Origin: DATLBY01 sp035526665
Lineage (GTDB): Bacteria; Acidobacteriota; Terriglobia; Bryobacterales; Bryobacteraceae
Direction: 5' to 3'
Length of the DNA: 7,733 bases
Assembly (NCBI GenBank): GCA_035526665.1
Contig: DATLBY010000445.1
Coordinates: forward strand, 1-7,733
Both the position numbers and the translations under genes were made by a program. Positions within the stretch are counted from its first letter, which is position 1. The number at the start of each line of letters is the position of its first letter. Shown piece by piece: positions 6,729-7,733 of the stretch. Under the pieces are notes generated by a model that saw only the letters and a program-made list of their open reading frames with translations, was not told the DNA's origin and did no database searches.

Positions 6729-7733
6729 TCAAACATTCGGATTACGGCTCAATTTCGCAACCGCTTCCTGAAGCAATCGTGCGGCCTCCGCTGCTTCCAT
6801 GGACGGGTCGAATTGGAGTGGCTGCCCCACCCGCACTACGATGTGGCCCGATCGGAACCATCCTCGTCCCTGTTTCTTCAGCTCTCCCAGGCCGGCAAGG
6901 TAAACAGGCAGAGCGGCAGTGTGCAAGTCCTTCCAGAGTAGTCCGGCGCCAGTTTGAAACGTTTGCATTCTGCCATCGGCGGATCGGCGGCCTTCCGGGA
7001 ATACCAGCACGTGATAGCCGCGGTCCATCGCTCGCCCCGCATGCTCAAAACTCTGCCGGAATGCCGTCTTCTGGGGTAATGGGAAGACATTTAAGAGCGC
7101 GGTGATCAGCCAGTAGCCAGCTGGAGCCACGAAGTTCAGGAACGAACTGCCGAAGTTCTTTCCCTCACGCAGGTCCCGCAACAGTTCTCCACTCATGGCC
7201 GCCGCCACGCGGGTGCGCATCCGGCGGGGCAAACCGTACAGGATGAGAGGTGCGTCATAGGCGGTGACGTGATTGCTCACGATGAGAAGGCGTTGGTCCA
7301 GCTCCGGTGGCAATTGCGATTCCACCCGCGGTGCGGCCAGTAACCAAACCAGGGGACGAATGACGACCTCCAGAAAAACCGTCCGGATCTGTTGAGCGAA
7401 CCCACTCCAGGGCCAGACGTAATAGATGTGCTCGTCTGTTCGCACGGGCACTGGCTGTACTTCAGGCTGGATCCCTGCCACGGGATGCAGCAGCGGCCGT
7501 AAATCGCCGATCGTACGGACGTGCTCCCATTCCGCGTCGCCGATTTGCAGTCCGAACGCGGTTTCCAGCCGTGATTGCAATTCTACGCGACCCAGGCTGT
7601 CGATGTGTAGATCCTCGGAGAGGAGGGTTTCATCGCTTCGAGCCGAAATATCTTCGCCGGTAATCTGCTGCAGGATGCCCGCCAATGTCCCGCTACTTCC
7701 CGTGGAAACGTCCGAATCGCTACTGGAGCCCGC
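6729..7733 (-). CDS. Acyl carrier protein domain fused to PlsC-type acyltransferase (5' end beyond window)
   Basis: The frame stays open to the window edge, so 335 codons are visible and the N-terminus is probably missing. Numbered from a possible TTG at 7685, an acyl carrier domain spans about 1-68. Its phosphopantetheine serine is S30 in DLHIDSLGRVEL and it ends VRTIGDLRPLL. A linker (about 69-85) and a hydrophobic stretch (about 98-117, FAQQIRTVFLEVVIRPLVWL) follow. The PlsC/LPLAT domain, about 118-318, has the catalytic NHVTAYD (H139, D144) and FPEGRRS (229-235) acyl-acceptor motif. The predicted role is transfer of an acyl chain, perhaps from its own carrier domain, to glycerolipid or another acceptor at the inner membrane. 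Upstream of the TTG the frame encodes a Ser/Gly-rich linker (AGSSSDSDVSTGSSGT) and no stop. That looks like a join to a further domain, most plausibly an AMP-forming acyl ligase as in Aas-like and Acidobacteriota multidomain proteins. The ligase is inference. A separate gene starting at the TTG, with GGGA just upstream, is the alternative. Confidence 0.87.
   Translation of the reverse strand, partial: AGSSSDSDVSTGSSGTLAGILQQITGEDISARSDETLLSEDLHIDSLGRVELQSRLETAFGLQIGDAEWEHVRTIGDLRPLLHPVAGIQPEVQPVPVRTDEHIYYVWPWSGFAQQIRTVFLEVVIRPLVWLLAAPRVESQLPPELDQRLLIVSNHVTAYDAPLILYGLPRRMRTRVAAAMSGELLRDLREGKNFGSSFLNFVAPAGYWLITALLNVFPLPQKTAFRQSFEHAGRAMDRGYHVLVFPEGRRSADGRMQTFQTGAGLLWKDLHTAALPVYLAGLGELKKQGRGWFRSGHIVVRVGQPLQFDPSMEAAEAARLLQEAVAKLSRNPNV

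Noticed and set aside
6662..6736. Longer N-terminus for the nucleotidyltransferase from ATG 6736
   Set aside because: The extra 25 residues show no domain and overlap the upstream stop, while the ATG at 6661 has a strong GGGGGGA ribosome site.

Overview
The window is a densely packed bacterial stretch in which every supportable gene lies on the minus strand, so transcription runs from position 7733 towards position 1. I find seven genes: five complete and two cut by the window edges. All intergenic gaps are under 70 bp. There is no RNA gene, mobile element or CRISPR array. The DUF1592-type multidomain cytochrome next to a DUF1552 protein, the high-GC composition, and short alanine-rich leaders of the form 'MDRR...LPAAAQAQ' suggest a soil Acidobacteriota of the Solibacter/Bryobacter type. 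Planctomycetota or Verrucomicrobiota are less likely alternatives. This taxonomic call is inference from gene content.

In transcription order, the first block (7733-5418) is cytoplasmic or at the inner membrane face. It starts with an acyl carrier protein domain fused to a PlsC-type acyltransferase, whose reading frame is still open at the window edge. Next comes a small polymerase-beta-fold nucleotidyltransferase-like protein, which overlaps by 4 nt (GTGA) with an endonuclease/exonuclease/phosphatase (EEP) hydrolase. The second block (5375-1) begins with an exported formylglycine sulfatase resembling heparan N-sulfatase. Five nt later comes an FAD-dependent L-2-hydroxyglutarate oxidase (LhgO). 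Then comes a large Sec-exported protein with two CxxCH haem sites (DUF1587/1595/1592/1588/1585 architecture), and finally the N-terminal third of its usual partner, a Tat-leader DUF1552 protein.

The spacing suggests one operon, or two back to back, with a possible break at the 42-nt gap before the sulfatase or the 67-nt gap before the nucleotidyltransferase. The outward-facing part (sulfatase, two-haem DUF1592 protein, DUF1552 protein) fits work on an extracellular, possibly sulfated, polymer. The inward-facing part (ACP-acyltransferase, nucleotidyltransferase, EEP hydrolase) could build or modify a lipid. LhgO would feed electrons from 2-hydroxyglutarate to the membrane, but its link to its neighbours is unknown. 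The least explained parts are the ACP-acyltransferase/nucleotidyltransferase/EEP trio and the DUF1592/DUF1552 pair.
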